Positions 7,751 to 7,973 of a stretch of 7,973 nt of DNA are shown here, in pieces; the first letter of the stretch is position 1; each line of letters starts with the position of its first letter. The notes under the pieces were generated by a model that was not told the origin of the DNA, searched no databases, and saw nothing but the letters and a program-made list of their open reading frames with translations. Origin of the DNA: DAIRVC01 sp036803025 (GTDB lineage Bacteria; Chloroflexota; Anaerolineae; Anaerolineales; E44-bin32). The stretch lies in NCBI GenBank assembly GCA_036803025.1, contig DAIRVC010000130.1:1-7973 (forward strand), written 5' to 3'. The translations under genes and the position numbers were made by a program.

Positions 7751-7973
7751 ATCAGCCCCGCACGCGTCGCCGAGCTCGCGGCGCGGCTCGCCGCGCAGTG
7801 GCCCGACGCGGTCGTCGAGCTCGATCACGCGAACGCCTACCAGCTGCTGGTCGCGACCATCCTCGCCGCGCCGTCGACCGACAAGCTGATCAACACGGTG
7901 ACCCCGGCGCTGTTCCGGACGTACCCTGACCCGGCGGCGCTCGCCCGCGCCGACCAGGCCGAGCTCGAGGCGA
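7751..7973 (+). CDS. nth: Endonuclease III-like protein, N-terminal fragment, no start codon, runs off the window
   Basis: The + frame from 7751 reads like the N-terminus of endonuclease III, the base-excision repair glycosylase/lyase for oxidised pyrimidines. It has RVAELAARLAAQWPDA, then VELDHANAYQLLVATILAA, STDKLINTVTPALF and YPDPAALARADQAELEA. The catalytic Lys/Asp and the 4Fe-4S cysteines would lie beyond the window. The frame is open back to 7634 (after TGA at 7631-7633), but contains no ATG, GTG or TTG before the conserved region. No Shine-Dalgarno site is seen either. The expected SAQ(C/A)TD motif reads AAPSTD, with Pro in place of the conserved Gln that enters the DNA helix in characterised enzymes. 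It may be a 5'-damaged gene, a gene with a rare start codon, or the product of a sequence or assembly fault. The coordinate 7751 marks where family similarity becomes visible, not a known start. Confidence 0.75.
   Translation, partial: MSPARVAELAARLAAQWPDAVVELDHANAYQLLVATILAAPSTDKLINTVTPALFRTYPDPAALARADQAELEA

Overview
The window carries five complete genes, all on the + strand, flanked by two genes cut by the window ends. The sequence is GC-rich throughout. The order is: tail of a NusG-type elongation factor; hexapeptide-repeat acyltransferase; membrane-anchored family 2 glycosyltransferase; cobalamin-binding-type radical SAM enzyme; fused ATP sulfurylase/APS kinase; O-antigen ligase/polymerase-like membrane protein with a TPR tail; and, at the right edge, the start of an endonuclease III-like reading frame. 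The domain architectures and protein style resemble those I know from Chloroflexota (Anaerolineae-like) genomes. That assignment rests on impression only and is low confidence; nothing in the window fixes the phylum.

Layout. Bases 1-305 are the C-terminal part of a NusG paralog with an intact KOW domain, a protein type (RfaH, LoaP, UpxY) often encoded at the head of long polysaccharide operons. A 148-base non-coding gap (306-453) holds a GC-rich perfect 8-bp inverted repeat. Bases 454-7686 form a tightly packed block that looks like one operon. The acyltransferase and glycosyltransferase overlap by one base (TGATG). The radical SAM gene follows after 47 bases and sat-cysC after 72 bases. The ligase gene overlaps sat-cysC by four bases (TTGA). 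The two genes at the 3' end of the block both appear to start with TTG.

How the genes may fit together (inference). The glycosyltransferase would build or prime a lipid-linked sugar, the acyltransferase would decorate it, and the Wzy/WaaL-like protein would polymerise or transfer the glycan outside the membrane. The bifunctional Sat-CysC makes PAPS, the sulfate donor, so its place inside a glycan block suggests that the product is sulfated. No sulfotransferase is visible here and it would have to lie outside the window. The radical SAM enzyme could methylate or rearrange a lipid or sugar intermediate. Its substrate cannot be read from sequence.

Right edge. After the ligase gene there are 64 bases with no gene assigned, then a reading frame that matches the N-terminus of endonuclease III but has no ATG, GTG or TTG start in frame. 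It also carries proline where the family normally has a DNA-contacting glutamine. This looks like a junction: a rearrangement, a decayed or 5'-truncated gene, or an assembly/sequencing fault. The window does not show a clearly new defence or mobile system. The points most worth following are the probable sulfated-glycan operon controlled by a dedicated NusG paralog, and the odd nth junction.
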